A program made the position numbers and the translations under genes. Below the pieces are notes generated by a model. That model was not told the DNA's origin. It did no database searches and saw only the letters and a list, made by a program, of their open reading frames with translations. Below are positions 33,691 through 41,676 of a stretch of DNA of 64,000 nucleotides, in pieces. The stretch is from Streptomyces natalensis ATCC 27448 (GTDB taxonomy: Bacteria; Actinomycetota; Actinomycetes; Streptomycetales; Streptomycetaceae): the NCBI RefSeq assembly GCF_000935125.1, contig NZ_JRKI01000009.1, forward strand, positions 124,001-188,000. Direction: 5' to 3'. Numbering within the stretch: position 1 is the first letter of the stretch; every line of letters begins with the position of its first letter.

Positions 33691-34518
33691 GAGGAGGACC
33701 CGGGCACCTCCAGCCGCCTCCACCCGCTCCAGCGGCCGAAGTTCCGCGAGCTGCTGAACTACGCGCGGCCGGGTGACACCGTGCACCTCTCGGAGATGTT
33801 CCGCCTCGTACGGGGCACCGGGCACATCCTCGACGTGCTCGACGTCCTCCACCGCGACCAGGTCGCGCTGCGCATCCACGACGGAGCGTTCTCCGCGATG
33901 GACCTCACCGCCCGCCACCCACGCACCGGCGAACCGCTGTCCACCGTGAAGTTCATGGTGCAGACCCTCGCCGCCGCCGGCGAACTCCAACGCGACCTCC
34001 AGCGCGAGCTGACGTACGACGGTCTGCGCGCCGCCGAGGCCAAGGGCAGCAAGGGCGGGCGCCGCCCCGCCGTGGCGGCCGCGAAGACCGATGCCGTACG
34101 CACCGCGTACCTGGAGGGCCGCTCCATCGCCGCCCTCGCCCGCGACCACAGAGTTAGCCGCGGCGCGATCCGCACGGCCGTCGCCGACCTCCTGCCCGAC
34201 CACACCGTCAGCGAGCAGGAGGGCGGCCCGGCTCCGGAGACGCCGGTCACCCTCGACATGCCGGGCAAGGTCGCCGACTTCCTCCGCGCCACCGACCTGG
34301 AGCCCGCCGAGCGCGCCGCGCTCGACCTGGGGGCGACTGTACGGCGCGGCCAGGGCTACACCCTGCGCGTCACGGCTGTCGCTGCGGTCCACCGCCGGCT
34401 CCTCCACCGCTCCCAGCCCCTCGACGGCGGCGAAGGCGTCCCTGCGGTCCCGGCCCAGCGCAAGGCCCGCCGCGAGTACGAGAACCGGGTCGGCGCGCTC
34501 ACACCGACCGGGCCTTGA
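33672..34518 (+). pseudogene. serine recombinase (resolvase-type), N-terminal catalytic part lost
   Basis: The frame reads LQRPKFRELLNYARPGDTVH, VRGTGHILDVLDVLHRDQV and VKFMVQTLAAAGELQRDLQ, the dimer-helix part of a resolvase/invertase domain, followed by GRRPAVAAAKTDAVRTAYLE and SIAALARDHRVSRGAIRTAV, a Hin-type helix-turn-helix. The first 60 residues, with the catalytic Ser, are missing at the junction with the Tn3 transposase fragment. A C-terminal extension ending QRKARREYENRVGALTP recurs at 36932-37084. The pair is the decayed tnpA/tnpR of a Tn3-like transposon. Confidence 0.7.
34357..34505 (+). repeat. 149-bp direct repeat, copy 1 (recombinase 3' end)
   Basis: Equal in length and similar at most positions to 36932-37080; both encode a peptide ending AQRKARREYENR followed by a Leu-Thr-Pro end. 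The copies flank the 34698-36764 gene. Confidence 0.75.
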
Positions 34519-34697
34519 TCTTTCTTACCGGGATTTCCTGTACTGCAACTACTCGTACCCGGCCAGGCGATGCAGGCTTTACGCCATCTTTCAAGCCTTA
34601 TGCGTGTCATGTCCTTTTGGGGGAGTTTGGCTGGGCAGGCTGGGCCGCGTCGATCGGTGCACCCGGATGGTGCGTGTGAGTGGGAGGACGGGTTCAT

Positions 34698-36764
34698 ATG
34701 GCCGGTATCCAGCAGGAGGAGCGGATCGAGCGGCTGAAGGCGTTGCTGGTGGGTGAGAGCAGAAGCCGGCGGGCGGGCGCGGCGCTGTCTTCTGCTCCTG
34801 ACCGGTCCAAGAACCTGATGCTGGGGGTGTTGCTGCACGGCGCGAACCGGTTGCGGGAGGGCTTTGAGCTGACCGACCTGGAGCAGGTTCTGGTGGATGC
34901 GCTTTCCACGATCGTTGACACCGAGGAGGTGAAGGCGTGGGGCGGGGCCTACCGGGAGACGGTGGCTGCCGCCGGGGCGGACAAGCTGATCCTGCCCCTG
35001 CTGATCACCTTGCGTTGGCCCAGGTATGGGTACTCCTTCAATGACCTGAGGTCTCAGCTGCCGAAGCTCAGGCAGGAGGCATGGGAGGCGCCGAATGTGT
35101 CGCTGGTCCCGTGGGAGGACCTGGTGTCCGGCCGCGTCGAGGAGGATGAGGCGTTCGTGGAGGCGATGCGGGAGACCGGCTTCGCCATCACCGGCATCGC
35201 CCGCTACTCCTCTCCCTCCTCCAGCGCGTCCTCCGAGGACGCCTTGGGTGCACAGGCCGAAGTGGCGGCACTGGAGCCGTGGCGGGTGAAGCTGGAGATG
35301 GAGAGCTTCTACGTCGAGCGTGAGGTCGGTGATCAGTGGAACAGCCGCGACGAGATCTACTTCGCCGCCTCCTCCGGTGTCGGCGGCGGCGTGGGGGAGA
35401 CGTTCATCTCCGAGGAGTTCGGCGCCGTCGAGAAAGGCCAGACCCGCGAGTTCTCCAGCAGCCGCAAGGTGTTCCTGAACAAGATGTGCTCCAGCGGCAC
35501 GGTCCTGACCGGCATCCAGGTCTGGGAGGCCGACCAGTCCAACTCCGCCTGGTACGACAAACTCCAGCTCGCCCTGGAAAGCACCGTCGAGATGGTCGAC
35601 GAGTACGTCGACAAAAACCCCATGAACAACCTGGTCCCGGTCCCCGACACGGTCGCCATCGGCTGGGAGATCGCCAAGCTGTTCATCGCACTGATGGACA
35701 CCCTGCGCAACCACGACGACCTGTCCTGCTCGCGCACCTTCATCCTGACCCGCGAGGACATGACCGCCCTGCACGGCGGGCGCGAGCTGGAGTGGAACTT
35801 CAACGGCGACGGCCACCACAAACTCCGCGTCCGCTACACCGGCGAGCGCCCTCCCTACCCCACCGGCAGCGTCTACTGCACGTTTAGGGACCAGGACGGC
35901 TCTTCCGGACAGGGCGGCGAATGGAGTACGCCGATGCCGCTGGGCGGGCGGGCGCAGGGCGCACCCCGCGCGGCCGTCCACGACGGCAAGCTCCATGTCG
36001 TCTACGCGAACGCGCATCAACAGGGGCTCATGACGTCGGGCTGGTATGACGGCACCGGGTGGAAGGCACCGACATCCACTGGAAGATCGACGCCACAGCC
36101 GGTGGGACTGGCCGTATGGAACCAGAAGCTGTGGAGCCACTGGTACGTCCCCGTTGGGCCCTGCCTCTGGGGCACCTCGTGGGACAGCGACCACTGGCAT
36201 AACTACACCTTCCAGCTGACAGAGCTGGACACCAGATTCGGTTCCGGCCTGGCCGAGCGCAACGGAAGGCTCTGGGTGGCCCGCAGCTCCCACCGGCAGA
36301 GAACAGAAGGCAACGCGCTGGTCCTCTGCGGCAGCACGGAAGACGACGGCGGCCACTTCGGCGACGAGAAAGAGCTGGCGACGTCCTCGCACGCTTTCGG
36401 TACCGTCTCCATGGCCTACGGCCTGGACCGCATGTGGGTAACGGCCCGCCAGGACCGACAGGTACGCACCTACTGGAGCGCCAGGGGCCAGAGCCCCGAC
36501 ACGGCACAATGGCAGTCGGAGGCCGGCCCGCAGGCAGGAAGCAGCAACAACCCCGCCCTGCACTTCGACGGCCAGAACCTGTGGTGCGCGTACACCGACA
36601 CCAGCGGCAAGCCCCACCTCAGCCGACGTGTGAACGAAACCAGCACCTCCGCCGGCTCCTGGAGCACCCCCGTCCCCATCGGAGACGGCACACACCCCAC
36701 CGTCCTCGACGCCCCCGGCATCGCCACCTACAAGGGACGCATGTACGCCTTCTACCACGCCTGA
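34698..36764 (+). CDS. 689-aa three-part protein with C-terminal propeller-like repeats, unknown function
   Basis: From ATG 34698 (GGACGGG upstream is weak) the protein has a charged helical N-terminus of about 155 residues, a central domain at about 195-390 with LEMESFYVEREVGDQWNSRD, IYFAASSGVGGGVGET and SSGTVLTGIQVWEAD, and a C-terminal region of four to five repeats such as PRAAVHDGKLHVVYANAHQQ, GLAVWNQKLWSHWYVPVG and PALHFDGQNLWCAYTDTSG. The repeated hydrophobic-D-G-K-L-x-V-x-Y units suggest a beta-propeller, as in lectins and sialidases, without Asp-box catalytic residues. No signal peptide is seen. It is flanked by duplicated recombinase ends, so it looks like acquired cargo. A role in surface binding or antagonism is speculation. 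Confidence 0.65.
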   Translation: MAGIQQEERIERLKALLVGESRSRRAGAALSSAPDRSKNLMLGVLLHGANRLREGFELTDLEQVLVDALSTIVDTEEVKAWGGAYRETVAAAGADKLILPLLITLRWPRYGYSFNDLRSQLPKLRQEAWEAPNVSLVPWEDLVSGRVEEDEAFVEAMRETGFAITGIARYSSPSSSASSEDALGAQAEVAALEPWRVKLEMESFYVEREVGDQWNSRDEIYFAASSGVGGGVGETFISEEFGAVEKGQTREFSSSRKVFLNKMCSSGTVLTGIQVWEADQSNSAWYDKLQLALESTVEMVDEYVDKNPMNNLVPVPDTVAIGWEIAKLFIALMDTLRNHDDLSCSRTFILTREDMTALHGGRELEWNFNGDGHHKLRVRYTGERPPYPTGSVYCTFRDQDGSSGQGGEWSTPMPLGGRAQGAPRAAVHDGKLHVVYANAHQQGLMTSGWYDGTGWKAPTSTGRSTPQPVGLAVWNQKLWSHWYVPVGPCLWGTSWDSDHWHNYTFQLTELDTRFGSGLAERNGRLWVARSSHRQRTEGNALVLCGSTEDDGGHFGDEKELATSSHAFGTVSMAYGLDRMWVTARQDRQVRTYWSARGQSPDTAQWQSEAGPQAGSSNNPALHFDGQNLWCAYTDTSGKPHLSRRVNETSTSAGSWSTPVPIGDGTHPTVLDAPGIATYKGRMYAFYHA

Positions 36765-37409
36765 GCAGGCAGCTGACCCGAACGAGGACACCGCACAGCC
36801 GCCAATCCGCATGCTCACCCCCGGCCTCGACGAACTCGCCCAGCCCCCACGTATCCGGGGCACGCACAGGGCACCGACCAGACCATGATCGTTCTCGGCG
36901 CCAACGGCTGTACCGGTGTTCCCTGAGGCCGTACACCCTGCGCGTCAGCGCCGTTCCCGCCGTGCACCGCGGGCTCCTCGCCCGCTGCCAGCCGCTCGAC
37001 GGCGCCCAGGGCGGCCCGGCGGTCCCGGCTCAGCGCAAGGCCCGCCGCGAGTACGAGAACAGGGGCAGCGCCCTCACACCCTGAACAAGATCGTTCTCAC
37101 CGATAACCGCTGTACCGATGTTCCCCGAGGCCGGGAACCCAGGGTGGTGCCCTTGGATCGGTAAGGCATTCCGCTGCGCGAGAGTTCCAATCCGCGCGAC
37201 CGCGGTGCCGCAACTTGCGTCTATGTCGTAACGCACTTCAGCGCCTTCGGCGGTAACAGCTCTCGGGGGACCGCCAGGGGACGCGCAGGGGACGGAAGGA
37301 CCCGGAAGGATCAGGAAAACCGACGCACGACCGGAACGGCTACAGGTCTCTGACCTGCGAATATAGGAAGATCGAGGCAAGATCGGGAAGTGTTCGGAAG
37401 ATCCGTAAA
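36765..37409. other. right end of island: duplicated recombinase tail and att-proximal sequence
   Basis: No intact gene. 36932-37084 encodes the peptide end PYTLRVSAVPAVHRGLLAR to REYENRGSALTP, a second copy of the recombinase tail. A shorter repeat, CGGCTGTACCGGTGTTCCCT near 36905 and CCGCTGTACCGATGTTCCCC near 37105, brackets it. From 37265 runs of CAGGGGACG resemble 17745-17760 at the left end, and the palindrome at 37343 is shared with the left end. Confidence 0.6.
36932..37080 (+). repeat. 149-bp direct repeat, copy 2 (orphan recombinase tail)
   Basis: Matches 34357-34505 in length and most bases, keeping the reading frame and stop. It has no upstream recombinase body and so is a fragment. 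Confidence 0.75.
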
Positions 37410-37457
37410 GGACTCATAATCCGTCGGCCGTGGGTTCGAGTCCCACCCGCCCCACCA
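37410..37457 (+). repeat. attR: 48-bp tRNA-derived direct repeat, right copy
   Basis: An exact copy of the tRNA 3' part, preceded by GATCCGTAAA rather than a tRNA 5' half, so it cannot fold into a tRNA. The chromosome continues after it (CCGCCTGGCAGC). Confidence 0.9.
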
Positions 37458-37736
37458 CCGCCTGGCAGCGCAGAAACGATCAGACCCAGGCGCAGCGCAC
37501 GGACGAGGGTCGTCACGCGTCGCGTGGCGGCCCTCGCGTTCGTTCCGGCCCCGGCCCGCCCCCGACCGTCATCCGTCGGCCCCTCCCCTGTAGATCTCCT
37601 GCGCGTCCTCTGCATGACACTACTCATGGTTATGGTGCGGCTACCCACTGCGACGGCGATGTAACCGTCCCTCGTGCCGATACGAGGGCGTGCGTCGGTA
37701 CGAGGAGGTGTGCCGGTACGAGGACGATCCGCCGGG

Positions 37737-38525
37737 TCACGTCCGCGGGGCGGCCTCGCCCGCCAGGGCGCTCGGGCGGGCGGCGAATTCGGGTTCCGGG
37801 CTGAAGCGTGCCTGCATGCCGTCGGCCAGGGCGTGCAGGGCCGCGGCGCCGTCCCCGTGGAACGAGGAACCGTGCATCACGGCCAAGGTCTTGGGCGCGA
37901 GTGCGGCGAGCTCGTGCAGGGTTTGCACGGCGGCCGTCAGGCAGGAGGTCTGGCGGAATACCGCTTCCGCCTCCAGGGCCGGTTCGACCAGATCGTCCCC
38001 GGTGACCGGGGGCCCGTTGCCGATGTGGGTGAACAGGTCGCCGCACAGCAGCGTGCCGGTCGTCTCCTCGTACAGCACGCGGGCCTCCCAATTGTGCGGC
38101 ACATGCGGGGTGTTGAAATGCCGCACCCGGCGCCTGACCTGCTTGCCGCCCAGGTCGAGCAGCTCGCCGTGGGCCATCGGGCGCGGCGGGCGGTCGGCCA
38201 GGTCGTTGAGGGAAACCAGGCAGCCCTGGAGGCCGTGCGCCACCTCGGCGTACGGGGCCGCGGCCAGGAAGTCGTTCATCGCGCCGCACTCGTCCGCCTC
38301 GACGTGTCCGAAGGTCAGCCAGCGCAGCCGTTCGAGGGGCAGGACGCGGCCGACGGCCGCCGAGACCATGGGGAACAGCGCGCGCATGCCCGTATGGAAG
38401 AGCAGCGGTTGTTCCGCGTCGATCAGGAACTGGTTGAAGGTGAAACCGGCGGGTGGGGCCACTTCGGGGATGAAGGTGGAGATCCGGTAGATGCCGTCGG
38501 CTATCTCATCGACGCGTGTCTCCAT
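37737..38525 (-). CDS. MBL-fold protein of the flavodiiron/ODP type, altered metal site
   Basis: A 262-aa protein with the metallo-beta-lactamase fold. IADGIYRISTFIPE begins the first sheet; the usual H-x-H-x-D-H loop reads TFGHVEADECGAMNDFL, as in flavodiiron/ODP (oxygen-binding diiron) proteins with H-x-E-x-D. VPHNWEARVLYEETTGTLLCGDLFTH supplies the later His and Asp ligands and VMHGSSFHGDG the last His. It has no flavodoxin domain, so it may sense or reduce O2 or NO only with a partner. It starts at ATG 38525, right after the island boundary, and diverges from the cupin gene. Confidence 0.7.
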   Translation of the reverse strand: METRVDEIADGIYRISTFIPEVAPPAGFTFNQFLIDAEQPLLFHTGMRALFPMVSAAVGRVLPLERLRWLTFGHVEADECGAMNDFLAAAPYAEVAHGLQGCLVSLNDLADRPPRPMAHGELLDLGGKQVRRRVRHFNTPHVPHNWEARVLYEETTGTLLCGDLFTHIGNGPPVTGDDLVEPALEAEAVFRQTSCLTAAVQTLHELAALAPKTLAVMHGSSFHGDGAAALHALADGMQARFSPEPEFAARPSALAGEAAPRT

Positions 38526-38675
38526 GGTGCAGCACGTCCTTCCGTCCGTCCGGCAGCGTGCACCCCGATCCATCCATCGTAGGGGCCGGTCGGGGCCTCC
38601 TCCTGGTGCCGATTTCCTGTGGCCGGGGGGTGTGGGGCGGCGCACCATGGAAGGGCCGGGAAGGAAGTGGTCCTG

Positions 38676-39038
38676 ATGATCGAGGTCAAGACGATCGACA
38701 AGCCGGATGAACGGCGTGACTTTCCGCGCGGCCACCTCAACGCTCTGCACCTGACCGGACTGGACTTCGCGGTCGGCGTCTTCGAGCCGGGCTGGCGCTG
38801 GTCGGAGTCGGTGGGGCCGCTTGCCGGGACCGAGAGCTGCGAGGTCCACCACAACGGCTTCGTGGTCCAGGGCCGGATGAGGATCCGTATGAACGACGGT
38901 GCCGAGACCGAGGTCGGGGCGGGCGATGTGTTCGTCTGTCCTGCCGGGCACGACGCCTGGGTGGTCGGCAGTGAGCAGGTCGTCGTGTACGACTTCGCCG
39001 GCGGGATGGCGAGGGACTACGCCAAGTCGACGGGGTGA
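38676..39038 (+). CDS. cupin-domain protein
   Basis: A 120-aa single-domain cupin. FEPGWRWSESVGPLAGTESC and EVHHNGFVVQGRMRI form cupin motif 1, VGAGDVFVCPAGHDAWVVG motif 2 with the conserved P-x-G-H. The metal-binding His pair is only partly kept. Such small cupins may bind a ligand or metal; no pathway is indicated. The ATG at 38676 has AAGGAAGTGG upstream and starts the conserved text MIEVKTIDKPDERRDF. Confidence 0.7.
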   Translation: MIEVKTIDKPDERRDFPRGHLNALHLTGLDFAVGVFEPGWRWSESVGPLAGTESCEVHHNGFVVQGRMRIRMNDGAETEVGAGDVFVCPAGHDAWVVGSEQVVVYDFAGGMARDYAKSTG

Positions 39039-39350
39039 GGGGCGAGGGATGGATGGGGGGACGGGGCGGGGGTTGCGGGCTGCGGCTCTGCGGGTCGGTT
39101 CCGGGGCGGAGGTGGGGTTCCTCATGCGCGTGGGGTTCCTCACCCACTCCGGTCCGGATCGAATCTGAATCGGATGTCTAGGACGGCGCGCGCTGGGCAG
39201 GGGAGCCGGATGGTTCGGTGCGCCAGGTCGGTTCGGTGTGCGGAAAGTGCGGAATACGGCGCGGACGGCGACCGTTAACGCAGCTGGACACCGGCGGGAC
39301 CGACCGGACCAACCGACAACGACCCCAGACCGGAAGCAGGGAAAGCACGC
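39039..39350. other. intergenic region upstream of thioredoxin
   Basis: 312 bp: a very G-rich first third (39039-39110) without a gene, then the SigR-type promoter listed separately. No other element was recognised. Confidence 0.5.
39251..39276 (+). promoter_or_regulatory. SigR-type (thiol-stress) promoter of the thioredoxin gene
   Basis: GGAAT at 39251-39255, exactly 18 nt, then GTT at 39274-39276. This is the established SigR consensus (GGAAT-N18-GTT) of Streptomyces, which drives thioredoxin and other redox genes under disulphide stress. It lies 75 bp before the thioredoxin ATG. Confidence 0.7.
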
Positions 39351-39740
39351 ATGAGCACCGTAGAGCTCACCAAGGACAACTTCGACGAGATCGTCTCCGG
39401 CAACGGCTTCGTCCTGATCGACTTCTGGGCCGAGTGGTGCGGCCCCTGCAAGAGCTTCGGCCCGATCTTCGAGCGGTCGTCCGAGAAGCACGACGACCTG
39501 GTGTTCGCCAAGGTCGACACGGAGGCCCAGCCCGAGCTGGCGCAGGCCTTCCAGATCCAGTCCATCCCCACGGTGATGATCGTCCGCGACAACATCGCGG
39601 TGTTCGCCCAGCCCGGGGCGCTTCCGGAGGCCGCCCTGGAGGACGTCATCGGTCAGGCCCGGAACCTGGACATGGACGAGGTCCGCGCGTCGGTCGCCGA
39701 GGCGCAGCAGGCCGAGCAGGCGCAGCAGGCCGAGGCGTAG
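39351..39740 (+). CDS. trxA: thioredoxin
   Basis: A 129-aa thioredoxin. The active site WCGPC puts the redox cysteines at 30 and 33; the conserved Asp24, the cis-Pro in SIPTVMIV and Gly before the last helix are present. It reduces protein disulphides in the cytoplasm using thioredoxin reductase. A C-terminal Gln/Ala/Glu tail (AEAQQAEQAQQAEA) extends beyond the fold. The preceding GGAAT-N18-GTT promoter indicates control by SigR/RsrA. A good GGAAAG ribosome site precedes the ATG. It is monocistronic or co-transcribed with the phosphatase gene 40 bp downstream. Confidence 0.95.
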   Translation: MSTVELTKDNFDEIVSGNGFVLIDFWAEWCGPCKSFGPIFERSSEKHDDLVFAKVDTEAQPELAQAFQIQSIPTVMIVRDNIAVFAQPGALPEAALEDVIGQARNLDMDEVRASVAEAQQAEQAQQAEA

Positions 39741-39779
39741 TAGGCGGCGAGCAGGGGCAGGGGCAGGTGAGGCGGGCAC

Positions 39780-40388
39780 GTGAGCGAGCTGCTGTTGATC
39801 CGGCACGGCGAGACCGAGTGGAGCCGGAACGGCCGCCACACCGGCCGGAGCGATCTGCCGCTCACCGCCGACGGCGAGGAGCAGGCCCGCGCACTGCGGC
39901 CCCTGCTGTCGGGCCGGAAGATCGCGTATGTGTACTCCAGCCCGATGCGGCGCGCCCTGCGCACCGCCGAACTGGCCGGGCTCCCCACCCCGCAGATAGA
40001 GCCTGAGCTGCGTGAATGGGACTACGGCGGCTACGAGGGCGTCACCACCGCCGAGATCCACCGCGACCGGCCCGACTGGTACCTCTTCCGCGACGGCGTC
40101 GCCCCCGGCCCCGCCGGGCACCCGGGGGAGTCGCCCGAGGAGGTCGGGGCGCGCGCCGACCGGGTGCTGGCACGGATCACGCCCCGGCTGGATGTGGGAG
40201 ATGGGGCCGATGCGGGCGATGTGGTCCTGGTGGCGCACGCCCACTTTCTGCGCGTACTGACCGCCCGCCGGCTCGGGCTGCCCCCGTCCGCGGGCGGGCT
40301 GTTCACGTTCGAGACCGGCACGGTCGGCGTCCTGGGCACCGAACACGAACGGCCCGCGGTGGTCGCCTGGAATGCGCGGAGTCTGTGA
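39780..40388 (+). CDS. histidine phosphatase family (phosphoglycerate-mutase-like) protein
   Basis: A 202-aa acid phosphatase-like protein. LLIRHGETEWSRNGRHTG holds the catalytic His9 in the R-H-G motif; YSSPMRRALRTAEL and LREWDYGGYEG follow, and LVAHAHFLRVLTARRLG provides the second His. The group removes phosphate from small metabolites such as sugar phosphates or alpha-ribazole phosphate. The substrate is not clear. The GTG start has GGCAGGTGAGGCGG upstream. The stop codon lies in a 17-bp tandem repeat. Confidence 0.8.
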   Translation: MSELLLIRHGETEWSRNGRHTGRSDLPLTADGEEQARALRPLLSGRKIAYVYSSPMRRALRTAELAGLPTPQIEPELREWDYGGYEGVTTAEIHRDRPDWYLFRDGVAPGPAGHPGESPEEVGARADRVLARITPRLDVGDGADAGDVVLVAHAHFLRVLTARRLGLPPSAGGLFTFETGTVGVLGTEHERPAVVAWNARSL

Positions 40389-40440
40389 CGTCCGGTGGTC
40401 CGTGACGTCCGGGAGTCCGTGACGTCCGGGAGTTCGTGAA
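40385..40440. repeat. 17-bp tandem repeat at the phosphatase stop codon
   Basis: Three successive units like GTGACGTCCGGGAGTCC start at 40385, 40402 and 40419, with a partial fourth at 40436. The first contains the TGA stop of the phosphatase. Each unit carries its own TGA in the same relative position. Confidence 0.85.
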
Positions 40441-40513
40441 GCCGGGAGGCGCGGAACGGGCGGTGCTGCGCCAAGGGGCGCGGCGTACGGCTACGGGGCC
40501 GTGGAGACGGCGC

Positions 40514-41542
40514 TCACGGAGCCAGCGGATCGAGATGCAGCGGTTCCACCTTGCCCTCGATCATCGCGCCCAGCCCATGGACGGCACAGGTGTCGGGGCG
40601 GTCCGCGACATGTACGGGCATGGCGGTGGCCTGCTCGATCATCGCCTGAAGGCCCGGGGTCAGCGCACTGCCGCCCGCGAGCATGATGCCGCGGTCCGCG
40701 AGGTCGGCCACCAGGTCCGGCGGGCAGTTGCGCAGTACCGCCCCGATACCGTCGAGGATCGCGGTCAGCGGCGTGGTGATGGCCTTCAGTACCCGCTCGG
40801 TGTCGACCTGTACGGAACGCGCCAGCCCGCTGACCACGTCCCGGCCGTGCACCTCGGTCGACGACGCCTGCGCATCGTCTCCGGACAGCATCACCTGGAG
40901 GGGGCGGACGGCCTGGTTCGGCACCATCAGCTCATGGTGCAGCCGCATGTGCTGGATGACCGCATGATCGATGGTGTTGCCGCCCACCGGAACGGTCTCG
41001 GCGGCGACGATCGAGCCGACCGACAGCACCGCGACCTGCGTGGTACCCGCCCCGCACATCACGATCATGGTCGCTTCCGGCTGCTCCACCGGCAGCCCGC
41101 AGCCCACCGCCGCTGCGATCAGCGTGTCGACCAGCTCCACCCGTCGGGCGCCCAGCCCGGTGAGGGTCTCCACGGCGGCCCGCTGTGCCAGCGGCTCGCT
41201 GCCGTACGGCATGCACACCGCCGCCCGCATCGAGGGCTTGCGCCGCCACGTCCTGCGCAGCTTGTCGCCGACGAGGTTGCGCAGCAGCCGCTGGGCCATG
41301 TCGATGTCCACGACGGTGCCGCCGGAGACCGGATGCATCACCCGGATGTAGTCGGGCGTGCGGCCGTCCATCACCTCGGCCTGCGCGCCGACGGCCAGCA
41401 GGGCTCCCGTGCGGACGTTGACCGCGGCCACCGACGGCTCGTCGACGATCATTCCCTGATTCTTGAGGTACACCCTTGTACGGGCCGCGCCGAGGTCGAC
41501 GGCAACGGAGCAGCGCCGCAGCTGGGTGAGGCTTATGGTCAT
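40514..41542 (-). CDS. mbl: MreB-like actin homologue (Mbl type)
   Basis: A 342-aa bacterial actin. AVDLGAARTRVYLKNQG is phosphate loop 1, MIVMCGAGTTQVAVLSVG phosphate loop 2 and IMLAGGSALTPGLQAMIE the adenosine motif, all in order; TVDIDMAQRLLRNLV is the connect region. Compared with MreB the nucleotide loops are divergent (L-G-A-A for D-L-G-T-A). Streptomyces has MreB plus a diverged Mbl paralogue in the SCO24xx region, with roles in spore wall formation; this gene fits Mbl. There are no mreC/mreD genes beside it, which also argues against MreB proper. Start ATG 41542. Confidence 0.75.
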   Translation of the reverse strand: MTISLTQLRRCSVAVDLGAARTRVYLKNQGMIVDEPSVAAVNVRTGALLAVGAQAEVMDGRTPDYIRVMHPVSGGTVVDIDMAQRLLRNLVGDKLRRTWRRKPSMRAAVCMPYGSEPLAQRAAVETLTGLGARRVELVDTLIAAAVGCGLPVEQPEATMIVMCGAGTTQVAVLSVGSIVAAETVPVGGNTIDHAVIQHMRLHHELMVPNQAVRPLQVMLSGDDAQASSTEVHGRDVVSGLARSVQVDTERVLKAITTPLTAILDGIGAVLRNCPPDLVADLADRGIMLAGGSALTPGLQAMIEQATAMPVHVADRPDTCAVHGLGAMIEGKVEPLHLDPLAP

Positions 41543-41676
41543 GGCGGATGACTCCCCTTTGGGCCGGGTGGGTGGAGTGGGCGCAAGAGTCGCTCCTGGC
41601 CATCGTGCGGCGAGCGGACGTCAGCGGCCCGTTGGGGAGGTCCGGTTGGGGGACGGGGCGGCCCGGACGGCGGCGT

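Larger units (their letters stand above)
17488..37457. mobile_element. integrated genomic island (about 20 kb) in the CAT-anticodon tRNA gene
   Basis: The region is bounded by two identical 48-bp direct repeats of the tRNA 3' part. Inside, gene density drops, base composition becomes less GC-rich in places (for example 20.7-21.9, 30.0-30.5 and 31.0-31.3 kb), and remnants of at least four transposase or recombinase types appear. Intact cargo includes a VOC/CGNR/SRPBCC unit, membrane proteins, a flavin-type oxidase, a circular bacteriocin cluster and a 689-aa propeller protein. No integrase or conjugation gene was recognised, so the element looks immobilised and decaying. Confidence 0.85.

Noticed and set aside
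37340-37648. 102-codon minus frame across attR
   Set aside because: It spans the att core and contains antisense tRNA sequence; no ribosome site or family match.
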